A stretch of 64,000 bases of DNA, from contig JAWSUE010000009.1 of assembly GCA_033549065.1 (NCBI GenBank), positions 4,841 to 68,840 on the forward strand, read 5' to 3'. Positions 52,814 through 62,388 of the stretch are shown here, one piece after another. Numbering within the stretch: position 1 is the stretch's first letter; each line of letters begins with the position of its first letter. Below the pieces are notes generated by a model. It had not been told where the DNA came from and searched no databases. It was given only the letters and a program-made list of their open reading frames with translations. This DNA comes from Bacillota bacterium (GTDB lineage: Bacteria; Bacillota; Dethiobacteria; DTU022). The position numbers were made by a program, and so were the translations under genes.

Positions 52814-53155
52814 TTATCTTTTTTCTTTGATTCTTGCCGCTTTTCCTGTTCTCTGCCTCAGATAATATAATTTTGCCCTGCGGACTTTACCATGCTTGAC
52901 AACTTCAATTTTGTTGATCGACGGTGAATGCACGGGGAAAATTCTTTCTACACCGATCCCGTATGTAACACGGCGGACGGTAAAAGTTTCTCTTGCCCCA
53001 CTACCCTGGCGGCCGATAACAACTCCTTCGAAAACCTGAATACGTTCCCGTCCTCCTTCAACAACTCTGACGTGAACTTTTACCGTGTCTCCGGCATTAA
53101 AATGAGGTAAATCTTCTTTCAAATTGCGCTTTTCAACTTCTTTAATCAAGTCCAT
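52814..53155 (-). CDS. rplS: 50S ribosomal protein L19
   Basis: This 113-residue protein contains [20 protein letters not shown] and [20 protein letters not shown], standard L19 sequence, and ends with [15 protein letters not shown]. It lies 42 bases after trmD, the conserved trmD-rplS order. Confidence 0.96.
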   Translation of the reverse strand: MDLIKEVEKRNLKEDLPHFNAGDTVKVHVRVVEGGRERIQVFEGVVIGRQGSGARETFTVRRVTYGIGVERIFPVHSPSINKIEVVKHGKVRRAKLYYLRQRTGKAARIKEKR

Positions 53156-53197
53156 ATTCTTAAACCTCCTTCAATCACTGGATAATTATAACATAAT

Positions 53198-53941
53198 TTA
53201 ATTATCAATATTTTTATTCTTTAACCTGTTAAGGTAATCCTGATCTTCCGGTGAAAGCTCGACATTTTCAAGCAAGTCCGGGCGTAATTCAAAGGTCCTT
53301 CTAATCGATTCACGTTTCCTCCAGAGTTCAATATCTTTATGATTTCCGGAAAGGAGAACCGAGGGCACTTCCAAACCCCTGTACTCTGATGGCCGGGTAT
53401 ACTGAGGATATTCCAGCAATAACCCGCTGAATGATTCTTCCACGGAGGCTTCATCCGTGATAAAACCGGGAATAAGTCTGGCAACTGCATCAACAATAAC
53501 TGCGGCAGCAAGCTCTCCCCCGGTAAGGACATAATCACCAATTGAAATTTCATCATCAACCAGGGCTGTCCTCACCCTTTCATCTATACCCTCGTAGCGG
53601 CCGCATATCAAGATTAGATGATCTTCGGCAACCAGTTCAGCAGCAATTTTCTGGTTAAAGGTCCTGCCCTGCGGAGTCATCAGGATCACCCGTGAAGAGA
53701 CGGAGCCTTCTTTATTTCTTAGATCCTCCACCGCCTCAAACAGCGGCTCAGGTTTGAGGATCATTCCATGTCCGCCGCCGTATGGAGCGTCATCTACCTG
53801 ACGATGCCGATCATGTGTATACTGCCGCAGGTCAATAAGGTTAATCTCGATCAAGCCACGTTCAACGGCTCTTTTCAGCATGCTCTCACTGAAAGGACCG
53901 TTTAAAATTGCAGGAAATATCGTGATCAGATCTACCTTCAT
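53198..53941 (-). CDS. trmD: tRNA (guanine-37-N1)-methyltransferase
   Basis: It methylates G37 of tRNAs reading CNN codons, preventing frameshifts. MKVDLITIFPAILNGPFSES begins the protein, followed by DDAPYGGGHGMILKPEPLFE, CGRYEGIDERV and ISIGDYVLTGGELAA (the SAM-binding trefoil knot). The start ATG at 53941 gives 247 residues, the usual length, and leaves 16 bases after rimM; the longer frame to 53992 overlaps rimM. Confidence 0.96.
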   Translation of the reverse strand: MKVDLITIFPAILNGPFSESMLKRAVERGLIEINLIDLRQYTHDRHRQVDDAPYGGGHGMILKPEPLFEAVEDLRNKEGSVSSRVILMTPQGRTFNQKIAAELVAEDHLILICGRYEGIDERVRTALVDDEISIGDYVLTGGELAAAVIVDAVARLIPGFITDEASVEESFSGLLLEYPQYTRPSEYRGLEVPSVLLSGNHKDIELWRKRESIRRTFELRPDLLENVELSPEDQDYLNRLKNKNIDN

Positions 53942-53957
53942 GCTGTAACTTACCCCT

Positions 53958-54485
53958 TCAGATTTCGAGCAGGCCTTCCGGTAGTTCAACAATCATCTTC
54001 AGATTTTCCAGATCAACCTGCCTGATAATTTTCTTGACCCCCGGAATAAGCAAATCCTTTTTACCGGGTTTTTTTCTGCTGACCAGGTATACATCGTGCC
54101 CTCCGGTGGCAATAATATCAGTTATCACTCCCAACAGTTCTTCCTCCATGTTGTATACACGCAAACCAACAAGTTGATCATGGTAAAAAGAACCTTCCGG
54201 GAGGGCTATTCTTTGATCAAGGGGGATCATGATCAGACTGCCGTTCAGGGTCTGTGCCTCTTCCCTTGTATCGATCCCTTTGAATTTAATTAACCAGAAT
54301 CGCCCGTACAGAGCTCCTTTTTCAACAACTAAATGATATGTTCTGGCATCGAGCACCAGTGTCACTTCGGTTAAAAGCTTCAGTCTTTCCGGGAAATCGC
54401 TGTAAGGGTAAACCTTCAACAATCCGCCAGTCCCGTGCGGAGAAAGTATTTTTCCGATTGCAGCGTTTTCTTTCTCCCTGGTCAT
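53958..54485 (-). CDS. rimM: Ribosome maturation factor RimM
   Basis: It assists assembly of the 30S head around S19. The 175 residues have an N-terminal RimM domain (GKILSPHGTGGLLKVYPYSD, about 11-30) and a C-terminal PRC-barrel (DQLVGLRVYNMEEELLGVIT, about 103-122; VELPEGLLEI at the end). It overlaps khpA by 4 bases, typical of the rpsP-khpA-rimM-trmD-rplS unit. Confidence 0.94.
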   Translation of the reverse strand: MTREKENAAIGKILSPHGTGGLLKVYPYSDFPERLKLLTEVTLVLDARTYHLVVEKGALYGRFWLIKFKGIDTREEAQTLNGSLIMIPLDQRIALPEGSFYHDQLVGLRVYNMEEELLGVITDIIATGGHDVYLVSRKKPGKKDLLIPGVKKIIRQVDLENLKMIVELPEGLLEI

Positions 54486-54715
54486 TGTACGATTTCTACT
54501 ACGACCCGCTTGCTCTCCCTGATTGCGGCTGCATTAACAACCGTACGGATTGCTTTGGCAATGCGGCCCTGCTTTCCGATTACTTTGCCCATATCTTCCG
54601 GAGCTACTCGTAGTTCCAGAACTACCAGGCGATCGCTTTCAACCAGGTGAACACTTACCTGTTCAGGATTATCCACTAATGCTTTTGCAATATGTTCCAG
54701 AAGCTCTTTCATCAT
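54482..54715 (-). CDS. khpA: KH-domain RNA-binding protein KhpA
   Basis: This 77-residue protein is one KH domain with the GKQGRIAKAIR motif (GxxG loop, about 48-58). It binds RNA together with KhpB/Jag in Firmicutes and affects cell division and elongation. ATG 54715 follows GGAGG by about 7 bases; a GTG just upstream is too close to that site. The gene lies 14 bases after rpsP. Confidence 0.92.
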   Translation of the reverse strand: MMKELLEHIAKALVDNPEQVSVHLVESDRLVVLELRVAPEDMGKVIGKQGRIAKAIRTVVNAAAIRESKRVVVEIVQ

Positions 54716-54729
54716 CACTGACCTCCAAA

Positions 54730-54972
54730 CTACTTGACACCGGCTTTGTCTAACAGAGCCCTGACCGTATCAGAAGGTTTTGCACCTTTTGAGATCCACT
54801 GCCTGACTTTTTCTTCATCAACCTTAAAGGTTGTCGGAGTGGTTGTCGGGTTGTAGTAGCCTATTTCTTCAATAAAGCGGCCATCCCGGGGATAACGGGA
54901 ATCAGCCACCACAATGCGGTAAAAGGGCTTCTTCTTTGCACCCATCCGTTTTAGTCTTATGCGTACTGCCAA
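54730..54972 (-). CDS. rpsP: 30S ribosomal protein S16
   Basis: This 80-residue protein has [20 protein letters not shown] at the N-terminus and [10 protein letters not shown], both standard for S16. The TTG at 54972 is the likely start because GGAGGTGA lies 7 bases upstream; a longer frame to 54987 covers that site. It is 66 bases downstream of ffh. Confidence 0.94.
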   Translation of the reverse strand: MAVRIRLKRMGAKKKPFYRIVVADSRYPRDGRFIEEIGYYNPTTTPTTFKVDEEKVRQWISKGAKPSDTVRALLDKAGVK

Positions 54973-55038
54973 GTATGTCACCTCCAATAAAATATAAATT
55001 CTATATATTAACCGGGCTTGAGCCCGAATTTTTGTCTT

Positions 55039-56388
55039 TTAAAAAGGAAATCCGCCTTTTCCTTTTCTTAACTTTTTGAATTGGGCTTTTTTCTCAAGCG
55101 TACCCATTTTTTTAAACATCTTCTGCATCTGGCTAAACTGGTTGAGCAGTTTGTTCACATCCTGGACACTGGTTCCGCTGCCCGTTGCTATTCTGCGCCT
55201 TCTGCTGCTGTTAATTATCGAGGGATCCTGTTTCTCTTTTTTTGTCATCGAATCTACAATCGCTTCGACCTTTCTGAAATTGTCTTCATTAAGAGACAGC
55301 TGCTTGACTTCCTTCGGAATATTTGCCGCTCCGGGAAGCATTCCGAGAATATCTTCCAGAGAACCCATGTTACGCAGCTGTCCCAGCTGTTCCTTGAAGT
55401 CATCCAGGGTGAACTGCTGTTTACGTAATTTCTGCTCCATTTCTTTTGCTTTTTCCCGATCTATTACCGATTCTGCCTTTTCAATGAGGGATAAAACATC
55501 GCCCATGCCCAATATTCGTGAAGCCATCCGGTCTGGGTGAAATGGCTCAAGCGCTTCAGTTTTTTCACCGACTCCGATAAACTTGATTGGACAGCCGGTT
55601 ACAGCCCTTACAGACAACGCTGCGCCCCCACGGGTATCACCATCAAGCTTGGTCAAAATCACACCGCTCAGACCAACAGCGTTGTTAAAAGCAGCAGCAG
55701 CGTTAACAGCATCCTGCCCGGTCATTGCATCAATTATCAGCAATACTTCATCCGGGTGGACACTATCTTTGATTGCCCCTATCTCGGCCATCATCTCTTC
55801 GTCTATGTGCAGGCGGCCCGCAGTATCAAAAATAACTGCGTCATAACCATCTCGTTCTGCCAGCTTCAGGCCATCGCGGCAGATCTTTACCGGATCACTG
55901 TCGGGTACGCTGAAAAAACCTTCTCCTGCTGCCTTGGTTAATACTTCAAGCTGTTTGACTGCGCCTGGACGATATACGTCTGCCGCAACCAGCAGCGGTC
56001 GCCTTCCGCTTCGCCTCAGGTGTGCTGCCAGCTTAACTGCCGTGGTAGTTTTCCCTGAGCCCTGCAGACCTACCAGCATAATTTTTGCCGGAGCCTTGCC
56101 GCCCGGAGACAACCCTTCTTGTTTTTCTCCCATCAGCCTGGTCAGTTCTTCGTTTACTATTTTCACTACCTGCTGACCTGGAGTGAGACTGTTCATAACT
56201 TCCTGTCCCAACGATCTTTCTCTAACCGCGGCAACAAAATCCTTAACCACTTTAAAATTAACATCTGCCTCCAGCAGCGCAAGCCTGATTTCACGCATTG
56301 CCAGATCGACATCTTTTTCACCGAGTTTTCCCTTCCCGCGAAGTTGTCGAAGCGTGCTCTGCAATTTTTCAGCAAGGCTGGCAAACAT
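55039..56388 (-). CDS. ffh: Signal recognition particle protein Ffh
   Basis: This SRP GTPase binds signal peptides and SRP RNA. The 449 residues have the N and G domains (GLQGSGKTTTAVKLA, about 107-121; DTAGRLHIDEEMM; TKLDGDTRGGAALS) and an M domain (about 300-449) with NSSRRRRIATGSG and FSQMQKMFKKMG. The start at ATG 56388 follows AGGAGTG. No SRP RNA gene is seen in the window. ylxM is 14 bases upstream, the usual pairing. Confidence 0.96.
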   Translation of the reverse strand: MFASLAEKLQSTLRQLRGKGKLGEKDVDLAMREIRLALLEADVNFKVVKDFVAAVRERSLGQEVMNSLTPGQQVVKIVNEELTRLMGEKQEGLSPGGKAPAKIMLVGLQGSGKTTTAVKLAAHLRRSGRRPLLVAADVYRPGAVKQLEVLTKAAGEGFFSVPDSDPVKICRDGLKLAERDGYDAVIFDTAGRLHIDEEMMAEIGAIKDSVHPDEVLLIIDAMTGQDAVNAAAAFNNAVGLSGVILTKLDGDTRGGAALSVRAVTGCPIKFIGVGEKTEALEPFHPDRMASRILGMGDVLSLIEKAESVIDREKAKEMEQKLRKQQFTLDDFKEQLGQLRNMGSLEDILGMLPGAANIPKEVKQLSLNEDNFRKVEAIVDSMTKKEKQDPSIINSSRRRRIATGSGTSVQDVNKLLNQFSQMQKMFKKMGTLEKKAQFKKLRKGKGGFPF

Positions 56389-56402
56389 CAATCAATTCAC
56401 TC

Positions 56403-56750
56403 CTATTGTTCTGTGCTCTTACGCAATCTATTTATAATCTGACGAAGCAGTTGAATTTCCGGGGAAGATAATTCATTTTTCACTAAAAGTTTTTCTGCTT
56501 CCGCCAACAGATCCTGTTGGTGATTAAACAATTTATATAAACCAAGTTTCGACTCAAGCTTTTCAATGGTATTAAGCGCACGCTGGATCAGATCATGAAT
56601 AGCCTGACGGCTGATGCCGTCTTCTTCTGCTATTTCAGCTAATGAGTAATTTTCACTGAAATATAACTGGATAATTTCCCTCTGCCTTTCCGTTAAAAGG
56701 GGGGCATAAATGTCATAAAGCAGGTTAATTCTGTTCAGCTTCTCAAGCAT
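56403..56750 (-). CDS. ylxM: YlxM-family SRP regulatory protein
   Basis: This 115-residue, mostly helical protein has a sigma-70 region 4-like helix-turn-helix (TERQREIIQLYFSENYSLAEIAEEDGIS, about 20-47, split by a turn) followed by RQAIHDLIQRALNTIEKLE. In Streptococcus YlxM binds SRP components and modulates their GTPase activity. The ATG at 56750 follows GAGGTG. The position directly upstream of ffh and downstream of ftsY is conserved. Confidence 0.92.
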   Translation of the reverse strand: MLEKLNRINLLYDIYAPLLTERQREIIQLYFSENYSLAEIAEEDGISRQAIHDLIQRALNTIEKLESKLGLYKLFNHQQDLLAEAEKLLVKNELSSPEIQLLRQIINRLRKSTEQ

Positions 56751-56816
56751 CTGCACCTCTGTAAAGCAATATTCCTTTACAGGGAAAGTATAACAAAAAA
56801 AAATAACAAATGCAAA

Positions 56817-57719
56817 CTAGAGAAGCGCATTAATAAATTCTCCGGGATCAAAGGGAACAATATCCTCTATTGCCTCACCGGTGCCGATATAGCGAACAGG
56901 TATCTTTAACTCGCGTTGAATACCGATTACAATACCGCCACGGGCGGTCCCATCCAGTTTTGTCAGAATTAAACCTGTAAGGGGCAGTATTTCGTTAAAA
57001 CTTCTGGCTTGTGCCAGTGCATTATTACCGGTTGTTGCATCAATAACCAGCATTATCTCGTGCGGAGCTCCCTCACAGTTTCTGCTTATAACACGATAGA
57101 TTTTATTTAATTCTTCCATCAGGTTGCTCTTATTATGCAGTCGACCGGCCGTGTCACCGATCACAATATCAATATTTCTCGCCCGGGCTGCATTCATGGC
57201 ATCAAAAAAAAGAGCTGAAGGATCAGAGCCCGACTGCTGCTTGATGATATTAACACCGGCAAGTTCAGCCCATATTTCAAGTTGTTCCACAGCAGCTGCC
57301 CTGAAAGTATCACCGGCAACCAGTAACACTTTCTGATCAGAACGCTTATATAGTGCGGCTAGTTTTGCAGCAGATGTTGTTTTACCCGACCCGTTAACCC
57401 CGACCAGTAAAATAACATAGGGAGTTGCCAACTGCTCAGGCTTTATCACTTCAAAATCCATCAGTTTAACCAGCATGGTTTTAAGGAGTTCTCTTACTTT
57501 CGACCGTTCATTAATCTTAAGCGATTTAGCCTCTTCTCGTAAGTTTTCAACAAGCATGATAGTGGTTTGAATCCCCACATCGCCTGCAATCAGAGCCTCT
57601 TCAAGTTCCTCATAGAATGATTCATCAAGCTCGCCACCGCTAAATATGCTGTTCAGACGGCTGAGGAAACCTGTTTTACTTCGGGATAAACCTTTTTTGA
57701 ACTGATCACCTAAGAGCAT
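56817..57719 (-). CDS. ftsY: SRP receptor FtsY
   Basis: This SRP receptor GTPase docks ribosome-SRP complexes at the membrane. The 300 residues consist of the NG domain only: VGVNGSGKTTSAAKLAALY (about 108-126), GDTAGRLHNKSNLMEEL and TKLDGTARGGIVIGI. The long acidic A domain of proteobacterial FtsY is absent, normal for Firmicutes. It lies 4 bases after smc. Confidence 0.96.
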   Translation of the reverse strand: MLLGDQFKKGLSRSKTGFLSRLNSIFSGGELDESFYEELEEALIAGDVGIQTTIMLVENLREEAKSLKINERSKVRELLKTMLVKLMDFEVIKPEQLATPYVILLVGVNGSGKTTSAAKLAALYKRSDQKVLLVAGDTFRAAAVEQLEIWAELAGVNIIKQQSGSDPSALFFDAMNAARARNIDIVIGDTAGRLHNKSNLMEELNKIYRVISRNCEGAPHEIMLVIDATTGNNALAQARSFNEILPLTGLILTKLDGTARGGIVIGIQRELKIPVRYIGTGEAIEDIVPFDPGEFINALL

Positions 57720-57723
57720 AAAA

Positions 57724-60700
57724 TTATCTAGTCCCTTCTGCCCTGACCTGATGATCGAGCTTTAACGAGATTAACTTGGATACACCAGGCTCAGGCATTG
57801 TAACACCATAGAGCACTTCAGCTTCTTCCATGGTTCTTTTGCGGTGAGTTATCAGGATAAACTGCGCATCCTCTGATGATTGCTTCAAAAACTTTGTGAA
57901 CCTTGTCAGGTTAGCATCATCAAGCATCGATTCTACTTCGTCCAGCAGGTAAAAAGGAGCCGGTTTAAAGCGTAGTATGGCAAAAACCAGGGCAATGGCC
58001 GTAAGAACTTTTTCCCCGGCAGATAATAAATTAATATTCTGTAGTTTCTTGCCGGGTGGCTGGGCGATAATATCAATACCCGAATCAAGAATATGGTCCT
58101 GATCGGTTAATCTTAGTAAAACCTGCCCCCCTTCAAAAAGTTCCACAAAGGTTTGTTCAAAGTTTTCATTAATCTGCTCAAAAGATTTTTTAAAATAGAA
58201 TTCCATCCGCTGGTCTATTTCTGCCAAAACTTTCTGTAGAGAAGCTTCTCCCCGATGTAGATCATCTTTCTGCTCGGTTAAGAAGTTTATTCTATCTTCC
58301 AACCTGGCCAGTTCCTCGATAGCTCCGAGATTAACTTCTCCGAGTGCCTCAATATCTTCTTTCAGATTCTCCACGGTAAACTGGCTTTCCTCGGGATCAT
58401 AATTTTCATCTGTCCGGACCAGATCCAGAGTATTAAACAGCTCTCGAAATCGCATCTCCTGGTAGCTTATCTCCGTTTGCAACCGAGTCTGCTCTACGGT
58501 CAGCTGTTTTTCTCGTTTTTCCTGTCGTCCAACCTGACTTTGTTTTCTGCGGCCCTGTTCTTCCAGATCAACAAGTGCAGCCTCAAGCTCTGTTACCAGG
58601 CGGTTTTTTTCTTCATATTTGCCTATCAAGCGGGCTTTCTCTGAAGTAATCGTTTCCAATTCTGCTTTTAAATTTAATTGTATTTCCCTGTTCTTTTCCA
58701 GTTCTGCTTTATATCTTTCAAGCTCTTTTTCTCTCTCAGTTTTTTCAATAGCCGGTTTTTGAATACTATTATCAATATTTTCCAGCCGCTCCAAAAGGGA
58801 ATCCCGCTGTTCCCGGTATGAACTTATTTTTACCAACACTTCAGTTATTTTCTGTTCGAGGATTTTCTTCTCTTCCTGATAAGCCTTATATTGCTCCCTG
58901 GTTCCTGATAACCTGTTTTCCAGTTCTGTAATATCAACAGTGGACTTTTCGATCTCCTTACGTAGTTCATCCAGGCGACCGGTAATTTCTTTTTCCTCCG
59001 CAATCAGATCCGCATTAGCTCTCTCAGAGGCTTTCAGGCGGCTTTCGGTCAGTCCAATCTCACTTTGCAGCTGGTTTAATTCTTTCTCCACACCTGCGTA
59101 TAAATCAGACAATCTTTTTTTGTTTTCTGCTGCTCCGGTCAGCCGCTGACGGCACTCATCCAACCGCTTTTTCAGCTGTTCAAGGTCAGTCAGAACTGTC
59201 TCTAATTCTTTTTCTTTTGCCCGTTGTTCCCGTTGGAGTGATTCGATCTCTTTACGGCGGCCCAGAGGCATACCGGCATTACGCCTGGGTAAACTGCCCC
59301 CTCGCATGATTCCTCCGGGGTTGATCATCTCTCCATCAAGGGTAACAACCCGGCAGCTGTGTTCAACAAAACGCGCTGCTGCAGAGGCAGACTTGAGATC
59401 CCGGCAAACTATTACCGTTGACATCAGGTAATCAATTGCCTTCCTGTAGTTTTGATCAAATTTGACCAGATCGGACGCCCGACCGATTACTCCTTCAAGC
59501 TTGTTCCACCCGGGAAAACGTTCCAAAGGATTGGCGGCCCTGTGAATTATATCCAGAGGTAAAAAGGTTGCCCAGCCCCGATTCCCTTCTTTTAGGTAAC
59601 GAATTGCCTCGTGTACCGCTTTTTCATTCCGGGCGACCAGATACTGGAGACTGCCGCCCAACGCTGTTTCAATCGCCTGAACATGCTCGTCTTCGACAGA
59701 AATCAGATCGGCTACTGGACCGACTATGCCGGATAGCGTTGACCCGGCTTGCATAATTTCTTTAACGCCCCTGTAATATCCGGATAATGCCGATTCCTGT
59801 TCTTCAAGAAGATTTAACCTGCTTTTCAATCCATGCAGTTCTTCTTTTTTCCCGGAAGCTGTTTCACCAAGTTTCTCCAGCTTGAGCTTAATTTGTTCTT
59901 CTTCTTTAAGTTGTTCAAGTTCGTACTTTTCGGCAGCTGTACGTTCTTCATTCAGTTTTGCGATGTTTAAAATTACTTCCTTCTTCGTATTTTCAAGCTT
60001 CTCTAAAATGCTGTTTAATTCTGCCTGATCTTTCTTCAGGGTTTCTTTCTGAATATTGATCTTGCCCAGGCGCCGTTTCAACTCTTCAATTGTCGACTTT
60101 GCCGCTTCTTTGCTGGCACCGGAAAGATAAATTTTTTCTCTTAACCTATCCACTTCTCCCGGTAAAGCGCTGCTTTCCAGATCTTTCATTTCTGCACGCA
60201 GCTTTTCAAGCTCAATATCAAGATCTGCCAGAAGTTCTTTCTTCTCCTCCAGGTCCTCTCCGGCTTTAACTTTCTGTGACGACAGTTCATCCATCAGGAT
60301 ATCCAGCTGCCCGATCCGTTGATTATTCTGTTCTATCTGTTCTTCAAAGCGGCTTTTACGCTCCAACTGCAGACGTAATTCACCTTCCTGGTACTCAAGG
60401 GTACTGGACTTTTTGGACATATTTTGTTCCAGTTCTCTTTTTAATCTCTGTTCTTCCTGCAGTTTAAATTTCAGATCCTGAACTTCTTTTTCGTATAAAC
60501 CGCCCCGGGCGGCAGCAGTAAGTAGTGCATCGTTGACAGCCTGCAGCTGGCGGTTAACTTTGCCGAGCTGTTCACGGGAATTATACAGATGATAGGATAG
60601 CAGCTTTTTTTCTTCAGTATCGATCTGTTCCTTGATAGCTCTATAACGGCGTGTTACCTCTGCCTGTTCCTGAAGCGGTTCAATCTGGGTTTCCAACTCA

Positions 60701-61287
60701 AAAATTAAATCCTGCACCCTGACCAGATTTTCACGGGTTTCATCGAGACGTCTGCCCGCCTCTTTTTTCCTCAGCTTATATTTAAAAATACCGGCAGCCT
60801 CTTCAAAGATCTCTCTTCTCTCCTCAGGGCGGCTGTTGATAATCTCCTCTACCCGTCCCTGTCCAATAACAGAATAGATATCTTTACCGAGTCCGGTATC
60901 CATGAACATTTCTGTTATATCTTTTAGCCTGCAGGGAGATTTATTTATATAATATTCGCTATCTCCGCTGCGAAAAAGGCGTCTTGTAATTGTCACTTCG
61001 TCATATTCGATGTTCAGGAAGGAAGCTGCATCGGCAAAGGTTAAAGATACTTCAGCAAAGTTCAGGGCTTTTCTTTTTTCACTGCCTGAAAAAATCACTT
61101 CTTCCATTTTTGAGCCTCGAAGAGATTTAACACTCTGTTCTCCCAGTGCCCAGCGAACCGCATCGACCAGGTTACTTTTGCCGCACCCATTGGGTCCGAT
61201 CACCGCTGCAATACCGGGGCTCAAGTCAAGCTCCGATTTCTCTGCAAACGATTTAAAACCAAATAATTCGAGCTTCTTTAAATACAC
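57724..61287 (-). CDS. smc: Chromosome partition protein SMC
   Basis: This condensin ATPase has 1187 residues: N-terminal ATPase half with GPNGCGKSNLVDAVRWALGE (about 32-51), a long coiled coil (about 170-495), the hinge (about 510-640, VGPVADLISVEDEHVQAIETA... in two pieces), a second coiled coil (about 670-1010) and the C-terminal half with the signature NLLSAGEKVLTAIAL and Walker B YLLDEVESMLDD. The ABC signature reads LSAGE where LSGGE is usual. The stop is 4 bases before ftsY. ScpA/ScpB partners are not in the window. Confidence 0.96.
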   Translation of the reverse strand: MYLKKLELFGFKSFAEKSELDLSPGIAAVIGPNGCGKSNLVDAVRWALGEQSVKSLRGSKMEEVIFSGSEKRKALNFAEVSLTFADAASFLNIEYDEVTITRRLFRSGDSEYYINKSPCRLKDITEMFMDTGLGKDIYSVIGQGRVEEIINSRPEERREIFEEAAGIFKYKLRKKEAGRRLDETRENLVRVQDLIFELETQIEPLQEQAEVTRRYRAIKEQIDTEEKKLLSYHLYNSREQLGKVNRQLQAVNDALLTAAARGGLYEKEVQDLKFKLQEEQRLKRELEQNMSKKSSTLEYQEGELRLQLERKSRFEEQIEQNNQRIGQLDILMDELSSQKVKAGEDLEEKKELLADLDIELEKLRAEMKDLESSALPGEVDRLREKIYLSGASKEAAKSTIEELKRRLGKINIQKETLKKDQAELNSILEKLENTKKEVILNIAKLNEERTAAEKYELEQLKEEEQIKLKLEKLGETASGKKEELHGLKSRLNLLEEQESALSGYYRGVKEIMQAGSTLSGIVGPVADLISVEDEHVQAIETALGGSLQYLVARNEKAVHEAIRYLKEGNRGWATFLPLDIIHRAANPLERFPGWNKLEGVIGRASDLVKFDQNYRKAIDYLMSTVIVCRDLKSASAAARFVEHSCRVVTLDGEMINPGGIMRGGSLPRRNAGMPLGRRKEIESLQREQRAKEKELETVLTDLEQLKKRLDECRQRLTGAAENKKRLSDLYAGVEKELNQLQSEIGLTESRLKASERANADLIAEEKEITGRLDELRKEIEKSTVDITELENRLSGTREQYKAYQEEKKILEQKITEVLVKISSYREQRDSLLERLENIDNSIQKPAIEKTEREKELERYKAELEKNREIQLNLKAELETITSEKARLIGKYEEKNRLVTELEAALVDLEEQGRRKQSQVGRQEKREKQLTVEQTRLQTEISYQEMRFRELFNTLDLVRTDENYDPEESQFTVENLKEDIEALGEVNLGAIEELARLEDRINFLTEQKDDLHRGEASLQKVLAEIDQRMEFYFKKSFEQINENFEQTFVELFEGGQVLLRLTDQDHILDSGIDIIAQPPGKKLQNINLLSAGEKVLTAIALVFAILRFKPAPFYLLDEVESMLDDANLTRFTKFLKQSSEDAQFILITHRKRTMEEAEVLYGVTMPEPGVSKLISLKLDHQVRAEGTR

Positions 61288-61314
61288 CGGCAGGGCTCCT
61301 AATTAAAGATTCAT

Positions 61315-61340
61315 GGGGCAAAGGATAAATCCCCTGCCCC
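61315..61340 (-). repeat. GC-rich hairpin between spoVS and smc
   Basis: On the minus strand, GGGGCAGGGGA and TCCTTTGCCCC form an 11-base stem (two G-U pairs) with a TTTA loop. No T-run follows, so it may attenuate or process the transcript rather than end it. Confidence 0.5.
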
Positions 61341-61358
61341 GAAATTTTACATCCAACT

Positions 61359-61619
61359 TCACCTGGATTCGACGGTGAATTTTATAGCAGTTCTCTCTTG
61401 TTCGTTAACTAAAATTTCAACAAATGATGGTATGAAAATCAGGTTGATTCCATTAGGCGCTACATAACCCCTGGCAACGGCAATGGCTTTAATTGCTTGG
61501 TTTACCGCCCCTGCTCCGATTGCCTGCAGTTCAACAACCCCTTCGGTTCTTATAACCGCCGCCAGGGCTCCAGCCAGAGCCTTGGTTTTGGAATGAGCCG
61601 AAACTTTTAAAGTTTCCAT
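61359..61619 (-). CDS. spoVS: Stage V sporulation protein S
   Basis: This 86-residue protein matches Bacillus SpoVS nearly end to end: METLKVSAHSKTKALAGALA, IQAIGAGAVNQAIKAIA-type core (about 33-49) and ERTAIKFTVESR at the C-terminus. SpoVS is a small Alba-like nucleic-acid-binding protein needed for coat assembly and septation. In this window it is inserted between rnc and smc, which are usually adjacent. It supports a spore-forming Firmicute, though SpoVS also occurs in some non-sporulating thermophiles. Confidence 0.95.
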   Translation of the reverse strand: METLKVSAHSKTKALAGALAAVIRTEGVVELQAIGAGAVNQAIKAIAVARGYVAPNGINLIFIPSFVEILVNEQERTAIKFTVESR

Positions 61620-61669
61620 TGACCTTTATGCTCCTCCCGTAATCAAATACGAACCAGGGTTTGCTCCAT

Positions 61670-62365
61670 CTAAGGTGAAAGCTTGTTCCAGGCTTCTTTT
61701 GCAGCTGCCTGCTCAGCCTCCTTTTTGCTGCGTCCCCACCCGCTGCCTATAGCCTCTGAATCAAGTGCCACTTCCGCTTCGAACATCTTGTCGTGGTCGG
61801 GTCCGCTTTCATTTACGATATGATATGCAGGAGTTACAGAATAACGGGCTTGTGAATACTCCTGCAGCAATGTTTTATAGTCTCTCCGGAGAATACCCTC
61901 ACGAAGTTCAAGCATAACAGGTTCATACAACTCCAGGATATATTTTTTGCATTTTTCCAATCCCAAATCAAGATAAAGGGCTCCAAAAAGAGCTTCCACC
62001 GTGTCTGCAAGCATGGAAGGCCGGGTTAAACCTCCCCCCATTACTTCACCTTTACCAAGACGGACATATTTCGCCAGGCCAAGTTTGAAAGCCAGTCTGG
62101 CCAAGGATGCTTCGCAAACCAGGTCTGCACGAAGCTTGGTGAGCTTCCCTTCGGGTAATTTCGGATGAGTAAAAAATAGATGATCGCTGATTACCAGTTC
62201 CAGAACAGCATCTCCAAGAAATTCGAGCCGTTCATTGTGTACTCTCCTGTGTCCTCGTTCGTGTGCAAAAGAGCTGTGAGTCAGAGCCTGTTCATATAAT
62301 CTGATATCATCTACACCCCACCCCAGGTTTTCGATTAATTGCTGCACTTTATCAGACCAAGGCAT
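61670..62365 (-). CDS. rnc: Ribonuclease III
   Basis: It processes double-stranded RNA, including rRNA precursors. At 231 residues it has the catalytic domain with NERLEFLGDAVLELVISDHLF (about 44-64, signature with catalytic Glu and Asp) and DTVEALFGALYLD (second acidic pair), then a C-terminal dsRNA-binding domain (about 160-231; SGWGRSKKEAEQAAAKEAW). It lies 23 bases after fabF; rnc next to fab genes and smc is a conserved order. Confidence 0.95.
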   Translation of the reverse strand: MPWSDKVQQLIENLGWGVDDIRLYEQALTHSSFAHERGHRRVHNERLEFLGDAVLELVISDHLFFTHPKLPEGKLTKLRADLVCEASLARLAFKLGLAKYVRLGKGEVMGGGLTRPSMLADTVEALFGALYLDLGLEKCKKYILELYEPVMLELREGILRRDYKTLLQEYSQARYSVTPAYHIVNESGPDHDKMFEAEVALDSEAIGSGWGRSKKEAEQAAAKEAWNKLSP

Positions 62366-62388
62366 GACTGGCTCCCTTCCCGTTTAAA

